A stretch of 64,000 nt of DNA from Trogon surrucura (lineage: Eukaryota > Chordata > Aves > Trogoniformes > Trogonidae), in the NCBI GenBank assembly GCA_020746105.1, contig CM036617.1, positions 134,009,845 to 134,073,844 on the forward strand, read 5' to 3'. A model generated the notes under the pieces. It worked only from the letters and a program-made list of their open reading frames with translations. It did not search any database and was not told where the DNA came from. The translations under genes and the position numbers were made by a program. How positions within the stretch are numbered: position 1 is the stretch's first letter; each line of letters starts with the position of its first letter. This document shows, piece after piece, positions 26,301 to 41,887 of the stretch.

Positions 26301-28099
26301 TGCTGTGTTGCTTTCTGTTTCTCTCTCGCTGTCCTGTTAATGAGCCTCTCTTGTTCTTCTGACCCTTTTTGTCAGCTTAATTGAATACCAAGAGTAACTC
26401 AAATAGTTTGTTTTCTGTTCTTTCACGTAGCTGACTATGATCTCCCCTGCACTGCACAGTGGCCTCACTACTTCTTCTTTTCTCTGACATTAGTAAAGAA
26501 ATGTTTTGGTTTAATTTTTTTTTTCTGCATGCACTAAGCCTCTTTTTAACCATTCTTACGTTACCCTGAAGTTCCTTGACTCTTAAGACTCTTTCTTTGC
26601 TGATCAGTCTGCTCTTCCGGGCTTTGGATTATTCCCAATCTTAAAACATAAGCAACATCATCCCAGGTCAGAACCAAGGTCTGTCTATCACAGGGCATTG
26701 TCACAGTGATGCCAGTTGCATGCTGCAGAGGAATGAAAAGCAAACTGAAACAAAACAGGGCAAGCACTTAGAGCTAACTCCTTGGCATGCTCTTCTAGCC
26801 TCCTGTGGCCCTGAGCTGGGCACTGCTGTGTTTAACACCTCCAAATGAATTCTCCTGTTAACTGGTCTCCTTGGTCTTTGAACCTCTGGTATCCACAGCC
26901 TCCTGTGACAAGGAGTGTGGGGTCGCTTCACTGTCTGTATGTCCTGTTTGTCCCCAGTGGCATTCTCTACCTCAATGATGACTTCCAAGGGGGAGGCCTT
27001 TTCTTCACTGAAATGGACACTGTGACTGTTACAGTAAGTCTGGGACTGGTCAAAAGAAGGGGAGAGGGCTGAGGGTGAGACTTAGTCTGGGTGGGAGGAA
27101 ACTAGTTGGTTACTGGATCCCACCACTCCAAAAAAAATCCAGTGCTGGTGCTATGGCAGATTCAAATAGGGGCGCCTAAAGGCAAATTGAGGCAAATCTC
27201 AGACAGAGGAAAGGTTAACTCCTCCCTAGCTGAGATATTCCAAGCTCTTCCAGCCTGTGGGTGTCCTTGACCTGTGCTGTCCCTCTGATTCTCTCTGTCC
27301 CTCCCCAAGGTCTGCCTTGTTGATGGACTGGCAGTGGATGCCTAGCAGCTCTTTGCTCTTCCATGTTCCCAGAACCAGCATGACTTTGTAGAAGGGCCAC
27401 GTGCCCCAGAGCAGGGGGGTGCTGGCTTCATTGTCTCTTCTCTCTCTCCTGGCAGGCTGAGGTGCATCCTAAGTGTGGGAGGCTGGTAGCCTTCAGCTCT
27501 GGCAAGGAGAACCCCCATGGCGTGTGGGCAGTGAGGCGTGGAAGGCGTTGTGCCATTGCTCTCTGGTACACCCACTCCCAGGAGCATGCTGAGCAGGTAG
27601 GGGATCATGCAGGAGAAACAGGTACCTCCAAGCTAGATCAAATCCCTCCAAGGAATGGCTTGTGGGCTTTCCCATGGGGCAGAGCCTAGTGCAGCAGCTG
27701 AGGGTTGTCCTCTGACAAAGTACATGGTGGAGGGACGAGCCTGTGATGGGTCCTGCAAGAGAGACTGGGTTCTGGGGGGCATTGGGTGGATGCAGTGAAG
27801 ACAAAGTATGTCTTGTCAGCCCTTGCAAGCAAAGCCAAGACCCTAGCAGGGAGGGTTTCACATTGTCTCTGTCTCCATGGCTGCAGGAACGGGTGAAGGC
27901 AGAGAAACTGATGGAGCAGAGGACTGTGGAGCAGCACCAGCCTGATGGACAAGAACGTCAGAGAGCTGATCGAAATGGCAGATCTTCATCAGAGCCTCCC
28001 TTTCCCAACAGCAGAGACAGGCCCAAGACCCGGAGACACAAGCCTGGCTCGGACCGGACACCGCACCCGAAGGAGCTGCGGGCCAGAGATGAGTTATGA
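17339..28099 (+). CDS. P3H3: Prolyl 3-hydroxylase family member 3 (leprecan-like 2)
   Basis: ER-resident leprecan-family protein; relatives 3-hydroxylate collagen prolines using Fe(II) and 2-oxoglutarate. Exons: 17339-17761, 18004-18156, 18840-19032, 19160-19291, 20222-20355, 20623-20712, 21034-21086, 21275-21333, 22506-22630, 23143-23238, 24207-24357, 24527-24644, 26958-27033, 27456-27596, 27887-28099. Phases are consistent, giving about 718 aa (human 736). The N-terminus is a signal peptide (MASLLCRCLLFLLPAAA). Helical TPR-like units with CxxxC motifs follow (CRAAC, CRALC, CRQQC). An acidic tract (EDEDEEEEEE) is in exon 3. The dioxygenase domain keeps the iron ligands H and D (HPVHADNC, exon 12), the distal H (ENPHGV) and the 2-oxoglutarate-binding R (RGRRCAIALW, exon 14). 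The C-terminus is RDEL, an ER retrieval signal. Human P3H3 is the best match (SPHTPHERFEGLTVLKA, NDDFQGG) and synteny agrees; P3H1/P3H2 fit less well. Exon 9 has a CAGCAG tandem acceptor. Confidence 0.94.
18259..18610 (-). mobile_element. CR1 LINE 3' fragment in P3H3 intron 2
   Basis: An antisense CR1 tail begins with the complement of the CR1 3' end (CATAGAATGGTTTAGGCTGG) and continues through the usual block that predicts CCCCATCCAACCTGGCCTTG. It is 5'-truncated, with no coding capacity left. Confidence 0.9.
19807..19861 (+). repeat. 55-bp perfect copy of P3H3 exon 4 end plus donor, within the next intron
   Basis: Positions 19807-19861 are identical over 55 bases to 19245-19299. That source is the last 47 bases of P3H3 exon 4 plus its splice donor GTGAGCAG. 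Both flanks diverge immediately. The copy is 562 bases downstream in the same orientation, within intron 4. Confidence 0.97.
23505..24010 (-). mobile_element. CR1 LINE 3' fragment in P3H3 intron 10
   Basis: Diverged antisense CR1. It reads through the blocks recognisable as TAGTCCAATGCCCTGCTCAC, then the complements of the CR1 C-terminal RT blocks (GATTCCCCAGCCTCTCTGGG) up to CCAGATGTGGTTTCATGTGC. It is older than the copy in USP5 intron 3 judging by its mismatches. Confidence 0.8.
24645..26957. other. Long P3H3 intron 12
   Basis: This is the largest P3H3 intron, about 2.3 kb. I found no exon-like segment, and the flanking exons join in frame (phase 2). I recognise no repeat family here with certainty. 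Confidence 0.6.
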
Positions 28100-28340
28100 G
28101 CACAGGCCCCAGGGGCAGGACTGGCACACACCGTGGCCTGACAGGTCACCGTAGCACCGGGGACTGCAGAGGCCTGGAACAGTTTATTAGCATGCTAGAG
28201 CCATAGTGATGGGCAGGGATGCAGCTTTCTTCTCTGTGACATCCCAACAGTCTGAAAAATGGAAGCAGGGACAGACTATTAAAGACAGTGACACCAGAAT
28301 GTTTCTTCCCTGCCTCACCAGTGTGTTTGTGTCACTCAGA

Positions 28341-28346
28341 AATAAA
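28341..28346 (+). terminator. P3H3 polyadenylation signal candidate
   Basis: AATAAA lies about 240 bases after the P3H3 stop codon; an ATTAAA lies earlier at 28277-28282. Confidence 0.55.
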
Positions 28347-28359
28347 AAGATAGGGTCTC

Positions 28360-31300
28360 CTCACTCCAGTCCTCTCAGTGCCAGCTTCTTGGCCAGCCAG
28401 GGACAAATCTGAGAAGGGAAGGAGGAGCCTGGGGTCTTTCAGCAAGGGCTGTCTCACATTCAGGAACTCAAAACCGAGGTCTCTGAATTTCCTAGGTACC
28501 TGCGAACCCCAGAACCTTGCAGTTGGTCTGAGAAGGGAAAGGAGAGGGACTGTGAATACATGGAATAAAGGCAAAATGTTGTACACAGCTGTTGGTGGGA
28601 GCGTGACTCTGTACACCAGGAGGGAGACATGCACAGTGGTTGCTGATGGAAATTTAATTAACAAATGATGGAAGGAAACTGAGCCCTCGGTAAAAGAAAA
28701 CAAAGTATTTGCCCAGTTGTTGGCTACTTCCAGTGAGGGAGAACAAGAGCGAAAGTCAGTTCTGCCATGACTGACCCCTGGTAATGGTGGAGAATGCCTT
28801 CAAGAAACAGCACTGTATGCTCATGTTTCCCTCTTCACGTTTACCTCTTTTTTTTTTTTTTCTTTTTTTTTTCCTTTCTCTCTCCGTGCACCAAATTGCC
28901 CCTGAAAGCAGAAGAGATACTTTGTTTATCATTTTCCACCCTGATACCAAGACAATCTGCTGTCACTGCCCAGGGGATTAGTGTTGCGAGATGGGATTAT
29001 TTTGTAGCCAAACAGGAATTGAATGGAGTGAATATGGAGTATCAAAAAGAGCAGTGACCCTTTTCCTGGGAAGCATTAGAGCCAGAGATCAATCTGTGGT
29101 CATGAGAAACTCAAGCCTTGATGAGAGTTGTGAGTGGAGACCCCAACTGCAGTTCAGATGGAAGAAATGCGGAGAGCCAGAGCGGATGGTGTAAGAGATG
29201 GGTGGGTGATACCCTCATTGCTGTTGGCAACAGAGTGGAAAGGGAAGTCTTTCCTTAACATGCAAACTTGGGAAACTGGCATTGGCAACCCTTTTTACCT
29301 CCTGTCCTCTCTAAGGCACAGGAGGAAGATAATTTGATGTGTGCATTGCCAGTTCCCTGCATCACATCCTAGCACTCACACATCTATCCCACTGATTTAT
29401 ATGGGGACACTGGATGGTTCCTGCTTGATGAGGACGTATTGGGGCATGAGGGGCCAGTGTCCACATCTCTGGCTTGCTTTGCCCAAAGGTGGCTTGGGTG
29501 ATTAGACTGATGGCCTCCTGACGTCAGATGAGATCCGTTAAAAGGTATTTATCTCAGGCTTGGGCCAAAGCCGCGGGAGAGATTAAAAGAGATTGAGGCC
29601 AAGATAATCCCCTCGCAGCATCCCACTAAAGTGGCTGCCAAAAGGCATGCCACCAAATCTTTTGCCACCCCTGGCCCCTGTGCCCAGTTCTGTTTTCCCC
29701 GTGCAGAGCCCAGTTTCCCACCCAGAGAGGGTGTGACCCTGGCTCTGCCCGGGTGGTTTTCCCTTGGCAGGGCCACCGTGGATGGCACCTTTCTACTTCC
29801 CGCCCTGCCCAGGACGCAAGTGGCGCGCTGTCGTGGGGAAAACATGAATTCCTGTGGACTCTGAGGTGCAGCAAGCCCTGCCCCAGTGGCTGATAATCCT
29901 AGCCTGTTCTGGCTAATCTTCACTATATTAGTTTGTTGCTGATAGAGAGAGTCAAATCTGCCTGTGATGGTTTCTTTCCCTTCAGGAGCAGCGTGCTACT
30001 CTCTCTTTTCACCCCTCCCCATCCACCTGCTTTGCATTACGTCCCAATCCGATTTCCCCAAGTCTCTGGTGTCTGATTTAATTTGCCTGACGCTGCTCCT
30101 GGAATCAGCCCTCCCCTAACCCCTCCCGTCCACAGCCTTCCAGCTCCCCATGGGGAGATCAGTCCTGGGAGAGGCTGAGGAGCAGAGAGGGAACAAGGGA
30201 CTTGCTGGGTGGACGGGCAGGACTGGCTGGAGACCGCACAGGGACAACGGGCTTCTGGCTGGCAGGAAGCCGTTCTCGGTGGGAGAGGCAGGCTGTGAGA
30301 GTCCCATCGAGGAGGGACTGCAATCCACTTCACTCTACAGATCCCGGTAAGGATGCTGCTTTGTTGCAATGCCTGAGGTCACCTTGGTGAGCTTGGCACC
30401 CGGGACCCTGAGATTCTTGGTGTAATTCTGTGGGGAGTCTTTGTACAAGGGCTGATCCTATCAGGTGATGTGGGAGGGAAGATCATGGTGGGGAAGGAGT
30501 TGAGGTTCATGCTGAGATGTCTTTACAATGATGAGGGATCTCGCACTGGGATGGGGTTGCTTATTCTCCCCTTGATCAGTAAATCTCATCAGTTTCCAGA
30601 GGGGAACAGGAGGATAATGCCTCTGCTGAGGGACCTGGCACTCACTACCCACACAGTTCCATTTTTCCAGTGCACCCCTGTGCACATCTCTTCGCCACTG
30701 GCTGCTTTTCTGGATAGAGAAGGAGCCCTCAGGAAACAAGGAGCAGAGCAGGGTAATTTTACCCTGGCCTTTGATCTCCATCACAGGAGAGGGGGGATCA
30801 TCTCTGTATCCGGCTCTGCAAGCAGCCCAGGGTCACCAGGGCGAGCGTGCGAGGCCAGCCACGGATTACACAGAGATCCAGGGATGCCTCTCCTTTCTTC
30901 CGACCCATCACTTGTGTCCTGAGCCCCACAAAGGAGTGATGCTTGGTGGGACAGTCCCTGGGGTGCAGGTTGGGCCCCTACCATGGTGTGATGCAAGGGC
31001 CATAGCCACTGTCCTGAAAAGTCATGACGTCACAGCAAAAGGCAGAAGGCAAATGATTCCAGACTCCACCTCAGCCTCACACGACAGTAGAGGAGTTTGA
31101 TCTGCTACAGACACCCCTGTGCTTAGAATGGATCAGGGTCTGGTTGCCCACAGACAGGAGGGCTACAACAAGTACCTCCAGCAAGTACGTCAGAAAAGGC
31201 AGTAGGGAAAAGAACTGTCATATGGGAGACCAAAAGAAATGAAACATGATTTCAAAAGCCAAGAGCCGTGAACTGGATGAGCACAGGCAAGGCAGAGCTC

Positions 31301-34300
31301 AGAAGAGGGCTGGCGTGAACCAACTGAGCCCAGGATCTGTTTGGCTGTGCCGTGCTCCTTAGTGAAGCTTTTAAGTGGCACATCTCTGGACCAATGCTGG
31401 TGCCAAAGTGCCCCTGCCAGTAGCTCTTTGCAGTGCTAGGCAGGCAGTGGTGAATTGCTTTTTCAAAGGTACCTAAGGACTTGGTTTTCTCTACTGCTTA
31501 ACATCCACCTGAAAGAGCCCTTACTTCCAGAAAGCACTGAGCATGCACCATTTAGAAGCCTTTCCCATTAAAACCAGTCTGGTCAGCTACCGTGAGCTGG
31601 ATCCACAAGAAATGTGCATCCCTGAGGTCTCACTGGTCACAGCAGGAACATGCCTTGGCCAGACTCCAAACTCCGGTCCCCTTTACTCTGATCTTCCTCC
31701 ATTTGTTTCCCTCATTTCCTGTCCTAAATTTACATGACCATGATGAGCTTCTCCTTTTGCACACCTGCCGTGGCCCTCCTGGGAGGCAGCTGCACTCCGC
31801 TGGGTACTGGGTAACTTGCTCTCCACAAATTGCGCTGGGACATGATGGGTGGAGGTGACAGGCGAAGCTGGAGCTATTATTATCGCTTGTCTGTGGCTCC
31901 TTGTCCTTCAGAGGCTGAGAACAATTCCCAACTTCATTTAGAGTGTTCCCTCAAAGGGATTTAAAGGTTTGGACAGAGTCCTGAACCTGAGATGCACCTT
32001 CTCTATATTTAGCCCTTTTTATCCGTCCTCGACATTGTGCCCCTGCCCTTTGATCTGCTGGCTCTGAAAGCCCCTCATCTGATTGTGCAACTTCACAGAG
32101 CAGATGCCTGTGAACTGGCACTCCTGTGCTAGTGCCAGGGTTGAGAGAGAAACACATGGGAAAGAGGAAAAGAGTGGTGAAAAAGCAGGAGAGATGCAAG
32201 GAAGGCTGCAGATCTGATGGGTAGCGAGGAGGACGTGTGCAGCCAGCTTCAGCTGGAGCAGAAATTGGAAAGGAGAGAACAAGGCTCCTATCTCCATGCA
32301 GGCCTGAGTGAGTAAAACCGGAAGTCCACAAAGACAGATTAGGGCTGGTGGACAGACAAACTTCTCAGATGGTCAAAGATGTGTGAAATAACAGCTTGGA
32401 GAGCTTGGGGACCAAGTGAAGGAGACTACAAGGAGAGAGTCAGAGGGAAGTGACAGGCCAGCAGGAAAAGGCAATCTAACACTTAGACTTGAGGGAGGGG
32501 AGGTAGGATTAGTCCAAGCGAAAAGTAAGAAAGGGGAGGGTGTGGACCACTATGATAGTGGGGTTGGTCTCTGCCAGGTGACTGGAAGTTCAGTCACTTG
32601 ATGTGCTGGTAAGCAGTGACCAGAGCCGGATGCAGTCTCTGCAGCTTGACTGTACACCAAAGCTGAGGGACAAATGCCACAAGATAAGGAGGATGTGCAA
32701 CCTCCAACTGAAAGCTGCAAGGCTTTCCCCAGCACCTCCCCAGTCTGTCAGTTAACTGAGAGATAGCGTGGTGTGCCTGGCCCACAGGAGAAGTGCATGC
32801 AGGTGGGCCTTCGTGGCCAACAAGGTGCAGCTATGCATTCTTACTGGAAAGAATCCCTTTAACACTGTTCTGTCAAAAAAAAAATGACAAAAAAAAACAA
32901 CGTGGGAAAGGCCCAGCTCAGGTTCCGGCCTGTGCCCGTCCTTCAGCATAGCTGAGATTGGCAGCCCCAAGCAGCTGCTGCGGCACATTCCTCCGGGTTT
33001 TACCAGTGCGGCCCTGGGCTCCTCTCCTGCTTCTTCACTGTGTGCTGGGGCCAGCAAACTGAACCAGCAGCCACGTCCAGTGCATGGGCAGGGAGAAGGG
33101 AAGAGGCAGCACTGCTGTGGATCTTTGGGCTTGCAGGCAGCAGGTACAAGTCTTTCTAGCCTGAAATAGTCTCCCTCTTGGACAAGCTCGTGCTTCCCAG
33201 GAGCTAGGGGAAACCTGTATCTCCCTGTCTTTCCTACACTCAAAGCCATGCTCTAGGAGTCATTGATCAAGCAGAAACTCACTTTGCCTGGAGGATCAAA
33301 GGAAAGCCACAGAGGCGTTTGAAGGAATGGATTCTGGAGGGAAACTCAAAGAGCTCTACAAAGCAATGAGCAAAGGTGAGCCTTGGGAGCTATTTGCATG
33401 CACTTGACCACAGCAAGAGAGCAGTTTGGCACGGAAGGATGTAAAACCCTATTGGCTGAAAGAAATGAGACCTTCAGGCAACAGACCAGAGGGGAACAGA
33501 GGTGCTGTGATCCACAGGGACTAGGAAAAGTTCCACAGATGATGCTGGAGCATTCTTTGGCCTTGGGGCAAAATGCTGGTTCTAATAATGAACACATCTG
33601 AACACTGACACCTACCCAGAAGAAAGATTGAAGCAATTAAAGACTAGATTGGTCTACAAGAAAGGGAGATGCTAGAATCACTGTTGAAGCTTTAAGTGAA
33701 CCTAACAAGGAAGTGAGAACAAAGCAGAGATGTGTATAATCATACAGTGCACTTGTATCTTGAATATGGACTACAGTTCCGGTTCACTGCTCTCTCAGCA
33801 AAAACATAGCAGCTATACTCTGTAAACAACTGAAAAGGGCTTGGAGAACAACAAACATGATAGGATACAACAGCTTACATGAGAGGAATGACTGAGTGTG
33901 CTCTACAGTCTGGGAAAGAAATGGATGAAGACAGATAGGACAAAGATCTAAAAAAATACCAAGTGATGCTGAGGTGAATAGAGACAAATTGTTTGCTGAT
34001 TCTTCTAACTCAAAAGTTAAGGACCGCCAAGTGGAACTAGTGCCATTGGGGAGTAACAGAACCAGAAACTTTGAGACTCTGCCACTAAGCTGTGGAACTC
34101 ATCACCATGGTACACTGGAGATGTTAAAATTCGACATAAGCACAAAAATTGTGTGGACAAGTGCACAGAAGAAAAGTCCATAAAGAACTTGCATACAGCA
34201 GTGCTGCCTCTGGCTGTGGATATCAAGAAAAAGCTAGGGCTAGGAAAGTAGGAGAAATATCATTTTATCTGCTTATGTACTCTTAGATCCTCCCCTAGGC

Positions 34301-34829
34301 ACTCACTTTTTCTTTTCTTTTTTAATGGGAAACTAGAAGGAAACTCTTACAGAGCACCTCAGCAGCCCCCAGATTACCTTGACAGTCAAAGCGTTGTTCG
34401 GCACTGCCTGGTGATGCTTTTCTTAGGACAAAAAATAGGAAATAGCCACTGGGGTCCACCCATCAAGTTTCATCTTCTTAGAGCTGAGATGGACAGCTTA
34501 GCCATGGACAGGGAGAAGCTGAGGAAGAGGATTTAGGACCTGGTGGGGCTTGGAATGGAGAAGTTGAAAATAAAGAGGTGAGGGAATAAGTGTGGCCAGA
34601 ACCTGAACAAGAGACTCTGGACGTCTTCAGCTTCGCAGTGTACATTTAAGCAGGGTATCAGTATGATCTTCCCAAACGCTAAGGGTTGTGACCAGATATA
34701 GCATATTACCAAGCATTCAAGCCGAGAAATAGCTGTTAAGCTTTTATCAGAGACACATATATTTGCATAACTGACCAGTCATATTAGTGCCCTTTCTACC
34801 TCACACCTCTCTCCAATTTGTCTCCCTAG
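28360..34829. other. P3H3-GNB3 intergenic region, gene-poor
   Basis: I see no coding exon in this 6.5 kb. It holds a pyrimidine run (28847-28880), a small group of CRX-like homeodomain motifs with a CRE-like palindrome (28975-29900), and a degenerate LINE-like segment (about 33640-34200). The upstream non-coding exon(s) and promoter of GNB3 probably lie here but cannot be placed. Confidence 0.5.
33640..34200 (+). mobile_element. Very degenerate CR1-like LINE segment
   Basis: The order of recognisable phrases matches a CR1 3' region: a segment like the 'LEYCVQF' block near 33760-33780, then 'LENNKHDRIQQL' and a tail of RT C-terminal type. Similarity is weak and the reading frame is destroyed. 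This is by-eye recognition and should be masked against a CR1 library. Confidence 0.4.
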
Positions 34830-34874
34830 AATCAAGGTTGCCCCACGTGAAGGAGTCACCCCTAGGTCAGAAAG

Positions 34875-39595
<4,721 letters not shown>

Positions 39596-40337
39596 GGACG
39601 GCAGCAGAGAAGGAAAGAGCAGTGGAAGCATGGCCCACAGCCCAAACAGCATCAACAGCTGAGCACAACAGAAATGTCTACCTACCACTCCCGCTTGTCT
39701 CTAGACACAGGTCACTTGTAGGGGTCTCCCAGAGTGAAAGGGAAAGGAGAGGTTGGGGAAGGGAAGCTGGGGAGCAGGAGCACACACATTGGATCTTCTC
39801 TCCACCTCTAAACAGGCCCAGCAGTTTCCAGCCTTGCGCAGGCTTGAAGACCTGCAAAACACTCTTTTGTTACATCTCAGGACTTTTCAGTACAGTTCAG
39901 ACACACTGCATATTCCTTCAAACACCTCTGTTCACGTTGGCACCCATCCTTCAGAGGACCCCTCATCCAACACCTCTATCCCAGATTTAACTCTGCCTAC
40001 CTTCTCTGTGCAGCTGTCCTATATCCTTGCAGACAGCCTCAGAGGTGTACCAAGTTTGAGATTTCCATCATGCAACATGAAACAAAACGCTAGCGTACAT
40101 CAGGCTCATTTTCCATTGGGGAAGACTTAGCCGAAGTCTTATCTATGCATAAACGGGGAAAGGTAGCCCTCAGATTTGCCAGAATACCAGGAAATATTAT
40201 GTTTATTCTTATTTATTGTCTGCTTCTTGCTGATCCTTCTCTTTTTGCCTCACTCCTGCATTGTGTGGTGACCCTGTCTAACCAGTAGCCATCAGCCCCT
40301 GTTTTCAAGTCTGTTATAGATATTCATAGCCCAGGCA

Positions 40338-40343
40338 AATAAA
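40338..40343 (+). terminator. GNB3 polyadenylation signal candidate
   Basis: AATAAA lies about 740 bases after the GNB3 stop, with a GT/T-rich stretch 30 bases later (GGCTCTGTTCTTTCG). The intervening 39596-40337 would be the 3' UTR. Confidence 0.6.
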
Positions 40344-40689
40344 GCAAGCTCACACAAGCACTGAAGGCTCTGTTCTTTCGAGCATTGCTATGAGCTACTG
40401 CAAAAAAAACTCTCCTCCTGTGCATACTGCCTGCTGACCCCATCCAGAGAACATCCCATCCACAGGCCTTGTTCTACCTCAAAGTCCCCAGGGAAGGGTG
40501 TTCCTCACCTACATCTTAGTTGAGAAGAGGCTGTTAGTCCTGAGGCTTGCTGCCCTAGAGTTGGGAAAGAGCTGAAAAAGGCAGCCTTGCGAACCTTGGC
40601 GATTTGAGCTCAGTTACAGGACACAGACACACAGACATTATATTTAGACCCCATTCCACTTTTTGGCTCCAAGCAACCTCCTGGAGTTT

Positions 40690-41212
40690 AAGGCCCTGTT
40701 AATGCCACATCTGGAATATTGTGTCCAGTTCTGAGCCCCTCATCTCAAGAGAGACAGGGAACTGCTTGAGAGAGTCCAGCGCAGAGCCACAAAGATGATG
40801 AAGTGGAACATCTCCCTTATGAAGAAAGGCTGAAGGAGCTGGGTCTCTTCAGCTTGGAGGATACTGAGGGGTGACCTCATTAATGTTTATAAATATGTAA
40901 AGGATAAGTGTCAGGACAGAGCCAGGCTCTTCTCAGTGACATCCAATGACAGGACAACAGGCAGTAAATACAAGCTGGAACATAGGAGGTTCCACAAAAA
41001 CATTAGAAAAAAACTTCTTTACTTTGATGGTGACAGAGCACTGGAACCAGCTGCCCAGGGAGGTTGTGAACTCTCCTTCTCTGGAGGCTTTCAAAAGCCG
41101 CCTGGACACGTTCCTCTGTGATCTACTGTAGGTAACCGTGCTTTAGCGGGGGGTTGGACTAGATGATCTTTTGAGGTCCCTTCCAACTCCTAACAGTCTG
41201 TTATTCTGTGAA
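40690..41212 (+). mobile_element. CR1 LINE 3' fragment between GNB3 and CDCA3
   Basis: Sense-strand CR1, 5'-truncated. It starts in the conserved 'LEYCVQF' region (TGGAATATTGTGTCCAGTTC near 40711) and passes through the [20 protein letters not shown] block near 40926-40985. The '[20 protein letters not shown]' block is near 41045-41105. It ends in the 3' tail near TTATTCTGTG at 41203-41212. It sits between two convergent genes. Confidence 0.93.
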
Positions 41213-41618
41213 AGTATAGTGACTTATCAACAGAAAGTCAAGATATTAATGCACAATACTATTTCATCCTATTTTGGACCTCACCCTCATGTCAGACCCA
41301 CAAAATAGGTTACAGTCCTTTGTATACATTAATTTCAGTCCCATGTAGGTGCAGCAGAACTCCAGAAGCAATACATCAGCCCAGAACTGCAGCTTTCCAG
41401 CCCACTTTATAATACAAATAGATTCAAAGTAGACCCTTCTCTGAACAGCTCTATGGTGGCACTTTACAGACAGCGTACAGAATTGAGTTTTAGGGCTAAT
41501 GTAAAGCTGAATTACACATACTTGAACCCTTGTTGCCAAAGAAAACTTCACACTGGAGAAGCAGGGGACTCCTAGGGTACTGCCAGGACATAAATTCAGT
41601 CAGCAAAGGTTTAATACC

Positions 41619-41624
41619 TTTATT
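41619..41624 (-). terminator. CDCA3 polyadenylation signal candidate
   Basis: TTTATT on the plus strand is AATAAA for CDCA3, about 260 bases after its stop codon. Confidence 0.55.
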
Positions 41625-41887
41625 TGCTACAGGTAAGAACACTACAATAAGTCAATAAAAGCTAATATACAATAGAAAAGCCAAAGCCTGCATTGTACAT
41701 AAGACCTGCAAAGCTAAGAAAGCGAGAGAGAAAGAGAGTATGTTCTTTCTCCTTTCCCTGACCCCAACAGGGGTAGGCAAGTAGAGCAACCATCAGTCTG
41801 GATTTTCAGTCTATTGTAGGATTTCTCACCCCTAGAAGACTCAATACATAAAAGCAAATTACAGCAAGATCTTGGAAAAAGATGTCT

